64,000 bases of DNA from Oligoflexia bacterium (GTDB taxonomy: Bacteria > Bdellovibrionota > Bacteriovoracia > Bacteriovoracales > Bacteriovoracaceae), in the NCBI GenBank assembly GCA_015232355.1, contig JADFZW010000019.1, positions 1 to 64,000 of the forward strand, in the 5' to 3' direction. Both the position numbers and the translations under genes were made by a program. This document shows positions 55,992-64,000 of this stretch, in pieces; positions within the stretch are counted from its first letter, which is position 1, and each line of letters begins with the position of its first letter. The notes below the pieces were generated by a model. The model was given only the letters and a program-made list of their open reading frames with translations, was not told the origin of the DNA and searched no databases.

Positions 55992-56766
55992 TAATTACAT
56001 CCTGACATAATTTAAAATATCTTTCTGGCGAATCAACTGCCATCCTATAGCCACTATGAGAGAGAGCATATATGCTCCCTTCATTTACCAATTTATTAAA
56101 TACATCTTTAGGAAAATCCAAGTAACTATCGCTATCAATATAATTAAATATCGATCTATCAAACGAATAGAGTCCAGAATTTACCCAAGTATCCTCTTCC
56201 GTACAAATATACTTTAAATCACCACCTGCAGGTCTCTCTAAAAATTTCACTATTCTTCCATCTCCATCTCCATTTTTATCTCCATCAACTTCTACAATAC
56301 TGTTACTCTTTAAAAGTTTTCTCTTATGAAGAAGAATGGTGGCCACTGAATTAAATTTTCTTTTATTTTCCAATTGCTTATTTATTAATAATCTATAATC
56401 AAAATTACTTACAACATCTCCATATAAGACTAAAAATACGTCAGCATCTTCTAGTAATTTTTGAGCATGCTTAACCGCCCCTGCAGTTCCAAGTAACATA
56501 TCTTCATAGCTATAATTTATTTTGACACCAAATTTTTCTCCATCTCCAAAGTGCTCTACAATATGCTGATAATTAAAATTCAAATTAATCACTATGTCTA
56601 CAATCCCTAGCTCTCTCAAGTGAAGAATTGTCCACTCCATTAGAGGTCTGCCTGCGACCTCTAACATTGGCTTAGGAATCGTTTTAGTTAGTGGACCTAA
56701 ACGCTCTCCTTTGCCGGCCGCCAATATCATAGCTTTTACATTAATTGATTTTTTAAATAAGTTCAT
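55966..56766 (-). CDS. Sugar-phosphate nucleotidyltransferase, second copy
   Basis: A 266-residue pyrophosphorylase with LAAGKGERLGPLTKTIPKPM (about residues 15-34), VLYGDVVSN, and VNSGLYSFD near the acceptor site. It overlaps the GmhB-like gene (14 bp) and the radical SAM gene (26 bp), so phosphatase and nucleotidyltransferase are made together, as expected for consecutive heptose steps (HddC-like) or mannose-1-phosphate activation. The start may be the Met in MILAAGKG, but the first ATG is kept. Confidence 0.82.
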   Translation of the reverse strand: MNLFKKSINVKAMILAAGKGERLGPLTKTIPKPMLEVAGRPLMEWTILHLRELGIVDIVINLNFNYQHIVEHFGDGEKFGVKINYSYEDMLLGTAGAVKHAQKLLEDADVFLVLYGDVVSNFDYRLLINKQLENKRKFNSVATILLHKRKLLKSNSIVEVDGDKNGDGDGRIVKFLERPAGGDLKYICTEEDTWVNSGLYSFDRSIFNYIDSDSYLDFPKDVFNKLVNEGSIYALSHSGYRMAVDSPERYFKLCQDVINERPFSFT

Positions 56767-57319
56767 ACAATTGACTCAATTGGGTTATTTTATGATAAGG
56801 ATTAAAATTCTCCGACCCATAACAACCAACAATAGGTGCTTCAAATGATTTTTCACCTATCAACAAAATAGTTTTAAGACCTACTCTATTTCCTGCAACG
56901 ATATCAGAAACCCTATCTCCTACTAAGTAACTATTTCTTAAATCAATCCTATACTCTTCTTGCGCCTTTATCAATAAACCACTCTTGGGTTTTCTACACT
57001 CACAATTTACTCTATATGCTGCAACTGTGGCCCGCAGATGGTGAGGACAATAATATGATTTAGAAATAATTGCATGTTTATTTTGCTTTAAAATTTGTAA
57101 TTCAAAATCATGCAAATATTTTTCAATTTCACTCTCTGTTGCTAAACCTCTGGCCACTTCTGTTCTATTGGTAATTATAAAAATCAAATAACCTTTCGAT
57201 ATAAAACTAGCAATGATATCACCAACGCCATCATAAGGACGCTCTACCTTTGGCCAGATAATTCCAGAATCTTTATTTAAAACTCCGTCCTTATCAAAAA
57301 ATATCGCTTTGTTATTCAT
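56753..57319 (-). CDS. gmhB: GmhB-like heptose bisphosphate phosphatase (HAD)
   Basis: A 188-residue HAD phosphatase that would remove the C7 phosphate of heptose-1,7-bisphosphate. The nucleophile motif is FFDKDGVLN (Asp9/Asp11), the Thr motif is IITNRTEV, and the zinc loop CPHH...CECRKPKSG is intact; GDRVSDIVAGNR supplies the last acidic pair. All are GmhB features. Works between HddA and a nucleotidyltransferase. Confidence 0.9.
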   Translation of the reverse strand: MNNKAIFFDKDGVLNKDSGIIWPKVERPYDGVGDIIASFISKGYLIFIITNRTEVARGLATESEIEKYLHDFELQILKQNKHAIISKSYYCPHHLRATVAAYRVNCECRKPKSGLLIKAQEEYRIDLRNSYLVGDRVSDIVAGNRVGLKTILLIGEKSFEAPIVGCYGSENFNPYHKITQLSQLYELI

Positions 57320-57334
57320 CTTATTTTTTACTTT

Positions 57335-58381
57335 TCATCTTTGTAGATATCGAAACCAACTATCGGTGGCCTTAGCAATTGAATGAGTATCCCACAAAGG
57401 AGCATCTCTCCAATAATCAATATTTTCTAAAACTCTCTTCACTCCCTCTTCAAAACTAATCTGTGGTTGCCATCCAATTATATTTTTTATCTTTGAGATA
57501 TCTGCGTGAGTTTTATCTGGCTCTCCTGGGCGCTTAGGTATATAAACTCTTTCTCCTCCCAAAAGATCTGCCAGCATATTAATTGAATAACAATTTCCAC
57601 TACCCACATTAAAAATTTGAGAACAAACATTTGAGTTTGAGTTAGCAGCACTCCAAAAGGCATTGGCCACATCGGAAACAAAGATAAAATCTCTAGCTTG
57701 TTTTCCATCACCAACTATTGTATATGCTTTTCCCTCTAGTTTTTGCTTTAAAAAAATACCAAAGACTGCTCCGTATGTTCCAGTAGTTCGCGATCTCGGG
57801 CCAAAAACATTAAAGAGACGTAGTGAAATTGTTGGTAATTTGTAAATTCGTCCATAGTGAATTACATATTGTTCCCCAATATTTTTGCTTAAAGCATAGG
57901 GGTATTGTGGATCAATCGTTGCATTCTCATTAGTAGGAGTATTACTGGTATCACTGGCCAATCCATAACAAGAAGAGGATGCAGCGTAAACAAATTTTTC
58001 CAATTGATTGTACTTATTAGACCACTCTCTGGCCAAAGATAAAATATTAAATGTGCCATTAACATTAGCATTATGATAGTCAGCAGGTCTTTCAATTGAA
58101 GGAACAATATCTGCAAGTCCCGCCAAATGAAAAATATATTTTACATTCGGAACATCAATTCTTGTATCCATCTCCAATTTTTTTATATCTCTTTCAAATG
58201 TAATATCCACATTAACAATATACAAGTTAGAATTATTTAAATGTTTTTGAAGATTAGAAATTCTTCCAGTAGATGCATTATCTAAGACAATAACCTTAAA
58301 TCCATGATCTATTAACAAATCAACTAAATGTGAACCAATAAATCCCAACCCGCCAGTAACTATTGCACTCTTCGTATTCAT
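57335..58381 (-). CDS. NAD-dependent nucleotide-sugar epimerase/dehydratase (extended SDR)
   Basis: A 348-residue extended SDR: VTGGLGFIGSHLVDLL (residues 9-24), catalytic SSS and YALSKNIGE, FNVFGPR and the GDGKQARDFIFVSDVA nucleotide-sugar segment. The C-terminal DYWRDAPLWDTHSIAKAT block occurs in SDRs of heptose/hexose loci. Could be a UDP-glucose-type 4-epimerase or a GDP-sugar dehydratase. AGGTC before the ATG; 15 bp before the GmhB gene. Confidence 0.87.
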   Translation of the reverse strand: MNTKSAIVTGGLGFIGSHLVDLLIDHGFKVIVLDNASTGRISNLQKHLNNSNLYIVNVDITFERDIKKLEMDTRIDVPNVKYIFHLAGLADIVPSIERPADYHNANVNGTFNILSLAREWSNKYNQLEKFVYAASSSCYGLASDTSNTPTNENATIDPQYPYALSKNIGEQYVIHYGRIYKLPTISLRLFNVFGPRSRTTGTYGAVFGIFLKQKLEGKAYTIVGDGKQARDFIFVSDVANAFWSAANSNSNVCSQIFNVGSGNCYSINMLADLLGGERVYIPKRPGEPDKTHADISKIKNIIGWQPQISFEEGVKRVLENIDYWRDAPLWDTHSIAKATDSWFRYLQR

Positions 58382-58390
58382 ATATAGACC

Positions 58391-58891
58391 TCATTCCATT
58401 GCTAATAATCTTCTAAAAAAATAAATAATTCTTGCTGCTACATAAAATAGATAGAAGGCAAAATTTTTATTACACTTATATTGCTCTTGATCTCTACTAC
58501 CTTTAGATATTGATATTATACCTAAATCAATAAATCTATCTATCCTATCACTCAATGCTTTATTGCTATCATTTATGTTTTTCATATCCTTAGTCATCTT
58601 AATCTTCCCTCTGTAAATTGCAGTCATCAAAGAAATCCTTCTAGCGGTTTCACTCATATTAAAAAGATGAAAATAACAATATGACCACAAAATAATTATC
58701 AAAAAATGTCTAAAGAAATAATTAGAATAAGAATAATAACAATATCCAAAGCATGACATAACGATCACGAAAAAAACTTGAAAAAGAAGTGTTGCTTTCT
58801 GAGGACGCATACTCGTTATACGCATAAAAGCAGCATGAAAAACAAGATTAACAATTGGTATAACAAAAAGATAGATAAAAATAATTTTCAT
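58391..58891 (-). CDS. Small membrane protein with winged-helix-like tail (A)
   Basis: A 166-residue protein not recognised. Three hydrophobic helices (residues 1-20, 35-52, 60-78) are followed by a soluble stretch that looks like a winged helix (ISLMTAIYRGKIKMTKDM..SDRIDRFIDLGIIS) and a last amphipathic helix (AARIIYFFRRLLAME). Its layout and the RID-x-L/F-x-D and FR-LL ends match the neighbouring 181-residue protein, so the two are probably paralogues acting as a pair. They sit between an SDR and the GT2-radical SAM gene. Confidence 0.65.
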   Translation of the reverse strand: MKIIFIYLFVIPIVNLVFHAAFMRITSMRPQKATLLFQVFFVIVMSCFGYCYYSYSNYFFRHFLIIILWSYCYFHLFNMSETARRISLMTAIYRGKIKMTKDMKNINDSNKALSDRIDRFIDLGIISISKGSRDQEQYKCNKNFAFYLFYVAARIIYFFRRLLAME

Positions 58892-58900
58892 TTTTTCAAC

Positions 58901-59446
58901 TTACTTTCTTCTTACTTCAAGTCCTAAAAATTTTCTAAACGATATAAAAGAAATTGCTATTATTTTTCCCAGGCAACTCAATTCAACAATACAGTTCTCT
59001 TTGTCTGTTTTATCTGTTTTCTTTAAATTTACAAATTTATCATTTAGCATATCTAGCACTCTTCCCTCTATGTTTAACTTTGGCATTATCTCACTCTTTA
59101 ATTCCTCTAACGCAAAATATTTTTTATTCCTCAAGAGAATAATCAAATAAAGCGATGGTGACCATGCATGAATTGCAGGATAAGAAAGAATATAACTGCC
59201 ACCTAAAAATCCACTAAGGAGTAAATGATAAATAAATATATCTATATCCACCTCCATATTTAACAAAGGAAAAAACATCGCCACAACGTAAATTATCGAA
59301 GGCAACAAAATAAATAGCAACAAAAGCCACATTAAAGTATTTTTAGGATTAAATAATCTCCATATAATTACATGTAATGGGAAAGATATTAAAAATATTA
59401 TTATAAAGACATTTAAAATTAGATTTACGTTCACGTTTACATTCAC
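58901..59446 (-). CDS. Small membrane protein with winged-helix-like tail (B)
   Basis: A 181-residue protein not recognised. Four hydrophobic helices (about residues 8-30, 38-60, 68-92, 95-105) then a soluble segment (IILLRNKKYFALEELKSEI, MLNDKFVNLKK) like a winged helix, and a final FISFRKFLGLEV helix. Similar in plan to protein A downstream. The start is a GTG followed by a Val-Asn repeat (VNVNVN) from a 6-bp microsatellite. Two bases after the stop of the fused GT2-radical SAM gene, hence tightly linked. Confidence 0.62.
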   Translation of the reverse strand: MNVNVNVNLILNVFIIIFLISFPLHVIIWRLFNPKNTLMWLLLLFILLPSIIYVVAMFFPLLNMEVDIDIFIYHLLLSGFLGGSYILSYPAIHAWSPSLYLIILLRNKKYFALEELKSEIMPKLNIEGRVLDMLNDKFVNLKKTDKTDKENCIVELSCLGKIIAISFISFRKFLGLEVRRK

Positions 59447-59448
59447 AT

Positions 59449-61380
59449 TTAAATAAAATTAAGGTGCATAGGTGTTTGATGATGACTTTTAGAAAATTTA
59501 ACACCCTCTAGACCCTCTATGGCCGGTTCTTGTTTTTGTTCTTGTTTTAAATTCCACAAGAATTCATTTACTTTATGTTGCAAACACATTGTTCCACAAT
59601 CTGTATGAGTATTGAAATTTTCAGATGATATTTTATCCATTACTTCCCAATATCTATCGCTTAACCAGATTTCTTTAAAGGACTTTTCTGCAATATTACC
59701 TATATGAAATTTTTCTTTAAATCTATCATTAAATAAAAATCCACATGGTGCCACTAATCCTGTTCCTGATATTTGTAAGATAAAGGGAGGACCATAACAA
59801 TGCAAATAACTCTTAACCCCTTTACTTAAAATCTTTGACCACTTTACCTTAACAACATACTCATCACTAGATTCACTCTCAGCTTCCTTTAATAATAATT
59901 CCAGCTCTGGTCGCAAATATTTTTGGTAATCTACTCCTAAAGATTTTTGTTCATCATCTGAACAATGTTTTATAACTAGATAATCTACTCCCAATGACTT
60001 GCCTAAATTTACTAAAGGCATGATCTCGTTAGCATAAGAAGGAAGTAACACCATCTGCAAACCAATAGTTACATCTAGAGATTTTTTTCTCTTTATCTCT
60101 ACTGCTCTTTTTATATTATCAACTACTTTAAAAAATGCATCTTCACTCACTCCATGAATTTTTGCATATGCAGATGGAGTGCCTGCAGAGATATTTATCC
60201 GCAAATAGGTTAAGAGAGGTAAAATATCTGGTAATCTGTTAGCATGCAAATGGAAACCATTAGTCCCAACTGCCATATCTAGTCCAAGTTTCTCTTTGCC
60301 TCTAATTAAAAAATCATAGAAATGTTGAGAGAGAGTACTTTCACCATCACTAACCAAGCTTACTGCTTTTACTCCAATCTCTTTAGCATCATCTAAAAAA
60401 TTAAATAGATGTTCCTTATCCAAATCATGACCAACGTTTCGTTGTAATCTTCCAAAACAATATTCACAAGCATAAGAACATCGCTCAGTTAAGCTCATAT
60501 CAATAGTAATTGGAGCAATTCTTTCTCTCGCAAGCCAACTGGCCACTCTATCTTCATGCCACGCTAATTTATGGCCATCCAATATTAAATTATTACTACA
60601 ATTATTATTGTTACTATTACTATTTTGATTTTTTTTCTCTTTCAATTTTCTATAATCCTTAACTGCTTCAATCCTTTTAAAATGAATCTCCCATACCAAT
60701 CGTAAATAGTTTTTACTCACTTGTAATAATGATGTTAGGGTAGTTGCCTTTGATTTACCACTAAGGCGTTTTCTTAAAAAACTGGGAACTTCCGCAAATA
60801 GATAACCCTTCCTGATCAATTTTACGAGTATCTCTGCTTGATAAAAAAAACCATCACACTGAAGTTTAATATCATTTAAGATCTCTCTTCGATAAAAGAC
60901 CGTTCCATTGGTATAATTTAAATTAACTCCAAAAGAGATATTTATTATAAATCTAAATATGGTTGAAATTAATCTACGCCAATAATTCCTAACTTCTACA
61001 TTATGAATAAATGGCACTATAATATCAACTTGATTCATCAAATGATAACATTGTAATGCTTGATCGGGATCATTCTCATTATCTCCCGGAAACATTACCA
61101 CTACTTCATTTTTTGCTATTCCAACACCATCAAAAAATGATCTGCCAATTCCCTTTGGTGATTGATGATTGACTATCCTTACATTAGAATATCTTTTACT
61201 TAATTCTTTAGAATACTCGCTAGTTTTATCAGAACTACCATCATTAACAACGATGATCTCTCCCTCTATAAAATGCTTATTAAATGCACTTAAGGTGGAG
61301 TAGACTGCATTGGTAATATTTTTTTCTTCATTAAGTGCTGGCATTATCACCGATAACGAAGGTATCCTATTTTTAATCAT
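59449..61380 (-). CDS. GT2 glycosyltransferase fused to radical SAM domain
   Basis: A 643-residue two-enzyme protein. Residues 5-235 are a GT2/DPM-like transferase: VIMPALNEEKNI, IIVVNDGSSDKTS, FPGDNENDP (metal loop) and FLRKRLSGKSK. An Asn-rich linker (250-264) joins HKLAWHEDRVASWL and a radical SAM core with CSYACEYC (Cys301/305/308), SDGESTLS and a C-terminal cysteine region (CGTMC). The second half is a close relative of the radical SAM protein at 54804, which shares the HKLxxHxxRVxxWL lead-in and the final NEFLW/NYYLW. It implies that glycosyl transfer and radical chemistry act on one substrate. First gene of a minus-strand unit running to 54804. Confidence 0.87.
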   Translation of the reverse strand: MIKNRIPSLSVIMPALNEEKNITNAVYSTLSAFNKHFIEGEIIVVNDGSSDKTSEYSKELSKRYSNVRIVNHQSPKGIGRSFFDGVGIAKNEVVVMFPGDNENDPDQALQCYHLMNQVDIIVPFIHNVEVRNYWRRLISTIFRFIINISFGVNLNYTNGTVFYRREILNDIKLQCDGFFYQAEILVKLIRKGYLFAEVPSFLRKRLSGKSKATTLTSLLQVSKNYLRLVWEIHFKRIEAVKDYRKLKEKKNQNSNSNNNNCSNNLILDGHKLAWHEDRVASWLARERIAPITIDMSLTERCSYACEYCFGRLQRNVGHDLDKEHLFNFLDDAKEIGVKAVSLVSDGESTLSQHFYDFLIRGKEKLGLDMAVGTNGFHLHANRLPDILPLLTYLRINISAGTPSAYAKIHGVSEDAFFKVVDNIKRAVEIKRKKSLDVTIGLQMVLLPSYANEIMPLVNLGKSLGVDYLVIKHCSDDEQKSLGVDYQKYLRPELELLLKEAESESSDEYVVKVKWSKILSKGVKSYLHCYGPPFILQISGTGLVAPCGFLFNDRFKEKFHIGNIAEKSFKEIWLSDRYWEVMDKISSENFNTHTDCGTMCLQHKVNEFLWNLKQEQKQEPAIEGLEGVKFSKSHHQTPMHLNFI

Positions 61381-61479
61381 AAAAATAGGTTCTATATTTT
61401 AAAATGAAGTGTCAAGTTGATAACTTCGAGATTTGTAAGATTGAGTTGCGCTTGGATGCTCGCATATACGCATTAATAT

Positions 61480-61707
61480 TTATTTGTTATCTTTTTTTGT
61501 TTCACTATCGTATTTATAAACTCTTAGCACTTTAATCTTCTCCTTGCCTTTATCTTTGCCTTTATTAAAAGATTTAGCAGAAGAGGATTGATCGTGTGTC
61601 TGCTCTGTTGTCCGCTCTGTTGTCCGCTCGATTGTTTTATTTTTATTTGCCCATCCTAAATTTTGATCAACTGACCATTTATTAAATTCTACATAACCAC
61701 TTTCCAA
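61480..61707 (-). CDS. Doubtful small ORF
   Basis: 75 codons with a TTG start, low-complexity Thr/Glu/Arg and Lys/Gly repeats (ERTTERTTEQ) and a basic end. No family recognised and no good Shine-Dalgarno. Could be a repeat-derived artefact; included because nothing else covers this stretch. Confidence 0.2.
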   Translation of the reverse strand: MESGYVEFNKWSVDQNLGWANKNKTIERTTERTTEQTHDQSSSAKSFNKGKDKGKEKIKVLRVYKYDSETKKDNK

Positions 61708-61781
61708 TTCATATATACCCCGAATCGCTATAAAGAAAAAAGTGCATTTAGTGCCTTCAGTTTTATAAAAAAATATCTAAA

Positions 61782-61811
61782 TAGTCGCCGGCACTTTCGC
61801 GCCAGCGACTA
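61782..61811. repeat. GC-rich intergenic hairpin
   Basis: TAGTCGC-c-GGC ... GCC-a-GCGACTA, a 10-bp interrupted stem. On the minus strand it is followed within 10 bases by a T-run, so it may be a minus-strand terminator or a protein site. A related AGTCG/CGACT hairpin is at 32488. Confidence 0.6.
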
Positions 61812-62052
61812 AATAAATAAAAATGACCATTTTTTAAGTATCAATAAAATATATTTAGTTATCTTCATTAAAACAATATTAGTAGTTTATAAAAAAATTT
61901 AATTTATTTTATGTAATTCATCAATCATCTTGTTAAACTTTCAAATAGAGAATGGAGAATGGAGAATAGACGATGGATTAAGTAAAAAAAGATCCACCTA
62001 TTTAATTCAAAGTTAATCCAATGCTAATCCAATGCTAATCCAAGGAGATCAT

Positions 62053-62871
62053 ATGTTATTAAAATATTTAATTACTTTTGTTTCTTTATTGATGGTAAAT
62101 ATAATTTCAATTCCAGTTTCATTATCATCTCAAGAAGTTAAATTATACTCCCAAATAAATGAAATGATAATTGAACGTGGTAATTTTGGAGAAAACAGAT
62201 CGCTTGTCGATTACTCTTCTATGCTTCCCGGTTTGTTAGACGAAATAAAAACGCTTAAAAAAGGTGATCATATTATAGATGCCGGTGCAGGAAATTTGAT
62301 AGCTGTAATGGATATATTAAATGATGAAAATCTTCAAGGATTAAATATCTCCGCTATCTCTGCAGGTATAGACTTTGATAAAATTAGATTATCAAAGGAA
62401 CTAGCAGAAAAAAGAACTGGGAAATATAACCTATTTGAAAAAATGTTTAACAAGATTAAAGATGAAGAAATCACAAAAGATCTTGGAAAAGCAAAATTAA
62501 TAATGGATGTTTTTGGTATACTCTCTTACTCCATTTCTCCTGCCAAAGATCTTAAAAGATATCTAGATCTTTTAAAAGATGATGGTCTAATCTATTTGGT
62601 TAGTAGTTCACTTGATCATTTACCAAGCTCAAAGGTTGTACTTAAAGATGAAAAAAAGAGTAAAATAAGCATATTAAAATTGCTCATGCAAATTCCAGGT
62701 ATCAAGGTCACGCCTCTCGATTTTTCCTATGATTTATCAAATCAGGAGCATATAGAAGCAGTAAAAATCACCATTGTTGATAGAGATAAAATTGTAATTC
62801 CCAATATTATTATAAACGACTTAGTAACCACCTTTTCAGGAACAGGCTGTCGCACTTTTATTGAGTATTAA
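62053..62871 (+). CDS. Exported protein with SAM-methyltransferase-like fold
   Basis: 272 residues. A Sec signal peptide (MLLKYLITFVSLLMVNIISIP, interrupted here by cleavage near PVSLS) precedes a Rossmann-like domain with IIDAGAGNLIAVMDIL, resembling methyltransferase motif I, and later KLIMDVFGILSYS and DLLKDDGLIYLVSSS, resembling motifs II-III. A methyltransferase outside the cytoplasm would lack SAM, so it may have another role. I start at the ATG 6 nt after AAGGAG; an upstream in-frame ATG (62032) lies before that site. Periplasmic or secreted; function unknown. Confidence 0.72.
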   Translation: MLLKYLITFVSLLMVNIISIPVSLSSQEVKLYSQINEMIIERGNFGENRSLVDYSSMLPGLLDEIKTLKKGDHIIDAGAGNLIAVMDILNDENLQGLNISAISAGIDFDKIRLSKELAEKRTGKYNLFEKMFNKIKDEEITKDLGKAKLIMDVFGILSYSISPAKDLKRYLDLLKDDGLIYLVSSSLDHLPSSKVVLKDEKKSKISILKLLMQIPGIKVTPLDFSYDLSNQEHIEAVKITIVDRDKIVIPNIIINDLVTTFSGTGCRTFIEY

Positions 62872-63023
62872 ATATAATAGATAGTTGATCGCTAAAGTCT
62901 GCAAAATAAAAGATAAACAATAAGATCCTTGACCAACATATTCAAATTAATATCTAATTGAATAGTATTTAAATAAATATCTTCATAATTTTTATTAAAG
63001 CGATAAAAGATTGGAAATCATTT

Positions 63024-64000
63024 ATGGCCAATAATTTATTTAACATCAACACTTTATTTTCTCTTTACTCTTTACTTTGGTTAATGCTCATATTTTTACT
63101 CTATCCTTTTTCCTACAAAACACTGACAAAGGATAATAGTGAAAATAAAGAACATCTCTTTAAATATCTACTTCTCTTTTTTATTTTTTATGGATTAAGA
63201 GATACATTGAATTCATTTATCACATATGCAGGATTAAATGTTTTACCATTTTTTGCTAACTATTATCTAGTTCATGCTTTTTGGGTGATTTCATTAGTAT
63301 TTTTACACTTGTTTACAGTTCATACCAGTAAATACCTATTCCAACATATACAAATAACCTACAAACCATATTTGATTTCTCTGATACTTTTAGTTGCATT
63401 GTCGATAACATACGGATACAGAGCATGGCAGATTAGTACATACTTGTTATTTGAAGTTAGCGGTATCATTTGGCTTACAATCGTATTATCAAAATTTCAT
63501 AAAAGATTTCATCTTAAAAATCAAAATATTAAACCAGCTATAATTTCTATTATAGCTCTCTCTCTATTGAACTCCATTTCTCATTTTAATTTATCCATTC
63601 CTGTATTTACTTCTGTATCTACTGCATTTCCTGCATCGATATACATTTTAGCAATCTATTCTTTAAAATGTCTTTTAGTAATCATTATTGCTACCACTCT
63701 TCATAAATATATTTTTTCTCTACAAAAAAAACCACTATTAAAAGTTAAACCATTTTTTATTACTATTGCAGCGATAACCATCATTATTAGTAGTACCGTT
63801 AATCTTTATAAAAATGAACACTCCTACAATTTACAAAGTCAAAATCAACATAGTCTAATGATTATGAAAAACATGTGGGAAACACATGTGGGCTTTGCCA
63901 ATAATCTGATTGCCAGTTTAAGCAAATCGCCAGTTTTTTATACTCTTGAAGAAAAAGAAATAAAATCACAACAAACTTATGCCCTCACTTCCACTCTTGA
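63024..64000 (+). CDS. Polytopic sensor-like protein (partial, runs off the window)
   Basis: An open frame from the ATG at 63024 to the window end (325 codons, no stop). It encodes about seven membrane helices in the first 265 residues, beginning MANNLFNINTLFSLYSLLW, followed by an extracytoplasmic segment (SLMIMKNMWETHVGFANNLIASL) of the kind that starts a Cache-type sensor domain. Such N-termini belong to sensor histidine kinases or diguanylate cyclases; the output domain would lie beyond 64000. Shine-Dalgarno is weak (GGAAATCATTT). Type of output unknown. Confidence 0.6.
   Translation, partial: MANNLFNINTLFSLYSLLWLMLIFLLYPFSYKTLTKDNSENKEHLFKYLLLFFIFYGLRDTLNSFITYAGLNVLPFFANYYLVHAFWVISLVFLHLFTVHTSKYLFQHIQITYKPYLISLILLVALSITYGYRAWQISTYLLFEVSGIIWLTIVLSKFHKRFHLKNQNIKPAIISIIALSLLNSISHFNLSIPVFTSVSTAFPASIYILAIYSLKCLLVIIIATTLHKYIFSLQKKPLLKVKPFFITIAAITIIISSTVNLYKNEHSYNLQSQNQHSLMIMKNMWETHVGFANNLIASLSKSPVFYTLEEKEIKSQQTYALTSTL

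Larger units (their letters stand above)
61381..62052. other. Gene-poor region with GC-rich hairpin
   Basis: About 670 bp. Holds a doubtful ORF (61480-61707), the hairpin at 61782-61811, a run of short direct repeats near 61950-61975, and an 11-bp repeat (TAATCCAATGC, 62014-62046) that runs into the next gene's ribosome site. No RNA gene recognised. Confidence 0.5.

Noticed and set aside
29995-61380. JUMPstart/ops element upstream of the glycan genes
   Set aside because: No GGCGGTAG-type sequence found in the intergenic regions I read.
61480-61707. Fragment of a succinate dehydrogenase iron-sulphur subunit (VLRVYKYDSET end)
   Set aside because: The likeness covers only about ten residues at the end of a low-complexity ORF and lacks any cluster cysteines.

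Overview
The window looks like the chromosome of a low-G+C (about one third by eye) Gram-negative bacterium. It carries CreBC-like, CheY/CheX and hybrid two-component proteins, lipoproteins and Sec signal peptides, a large envelope-polysaccharide locus with heptose genes, and an exosortase system. The gene style (many exported orphans, CheX beside a Hpt-like protein, Asn-rich simple repeats inside proteins, frequent GGCC despite low G+C) reminds me of Bdellovibrionota/Bacteriovoracia or another deltaproteobacterium-like lineage. That placement is inference: no rRNA or other taxonomic marker is present.

Layout. 0.1-4.4 kb (minus): a GNAT-type protein and two histidine-kinase proteins. 4.5-7.1 kb (plus): tyrosine phenol-lyase and an MFS transporter. 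7.1-9.8 kb: two exported proteins of unknown function. 9.9-16.0 kb (plus): an apparent operon creB-creC-VIT/PEP-CTERM membrane protein-exosortase XrtN, in which a two-component system, a dedicated sorting enzyme and its substrate sit together. 16.3-20.0 kb (plus): a PKD lipoprotein, then riboflavin genes ribE-ribBA-ribH. 20.08-20.21 kb: a compact three-hairpin segment ending in a strong terminator, a good small-RNA candidate with a C/U-rich loop able to pair with Shine-Dalgarno sequences. 20.3-24.0 kb (plus): a CrtI-like FAD oxidoreductase, a FabG-like reductase and a FabZ-FabI fusion. 24.0-25.5 kb (minus): cheY, a pseudo-Hpt protein with a CheZ-like tail, and cheX. 25.8-30 kb: an accessory patch with an AlbA_2/Schlafen-type protein, an AAA/DUF234 ATPase and a broken AAA/PD-(D/E)XK gene.

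30.0-61.4 kb is a large surface-glycan locus. It holds polytopic GT-C-like and YfhO-like proteins (each twice), GT2 glycosyltransferases, methyltransferases, two split transketolases, HddA, GmhB, two sugar nucleotidyltransferases, a domain-swapped HldE-type protein, a ColD-like PLP dehydratase, SDR epimerases, three radical-SAM proteins (one fused to a GT2 domain) and two small membrane proteins. A sensible reading is that transketolase makes sedoheptulose-7-phosphate, which the kinase/phosphatase/nucleotidyltransferase set turns into activated heptose for a modified glycan. The isomerase GmhA and the flippase/polymerase genes are not in view. The locus is interrupted at 51.8-54.8 kb by a Fic protein and an AbiE toxin-antitoxin pair with a 35-bp palindromic operator.

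61.4-64.0 kb: a gene-poor stretch, an exported methyltransferase-fold protein, and the start of a polytopic sensor-like protein running off the window.
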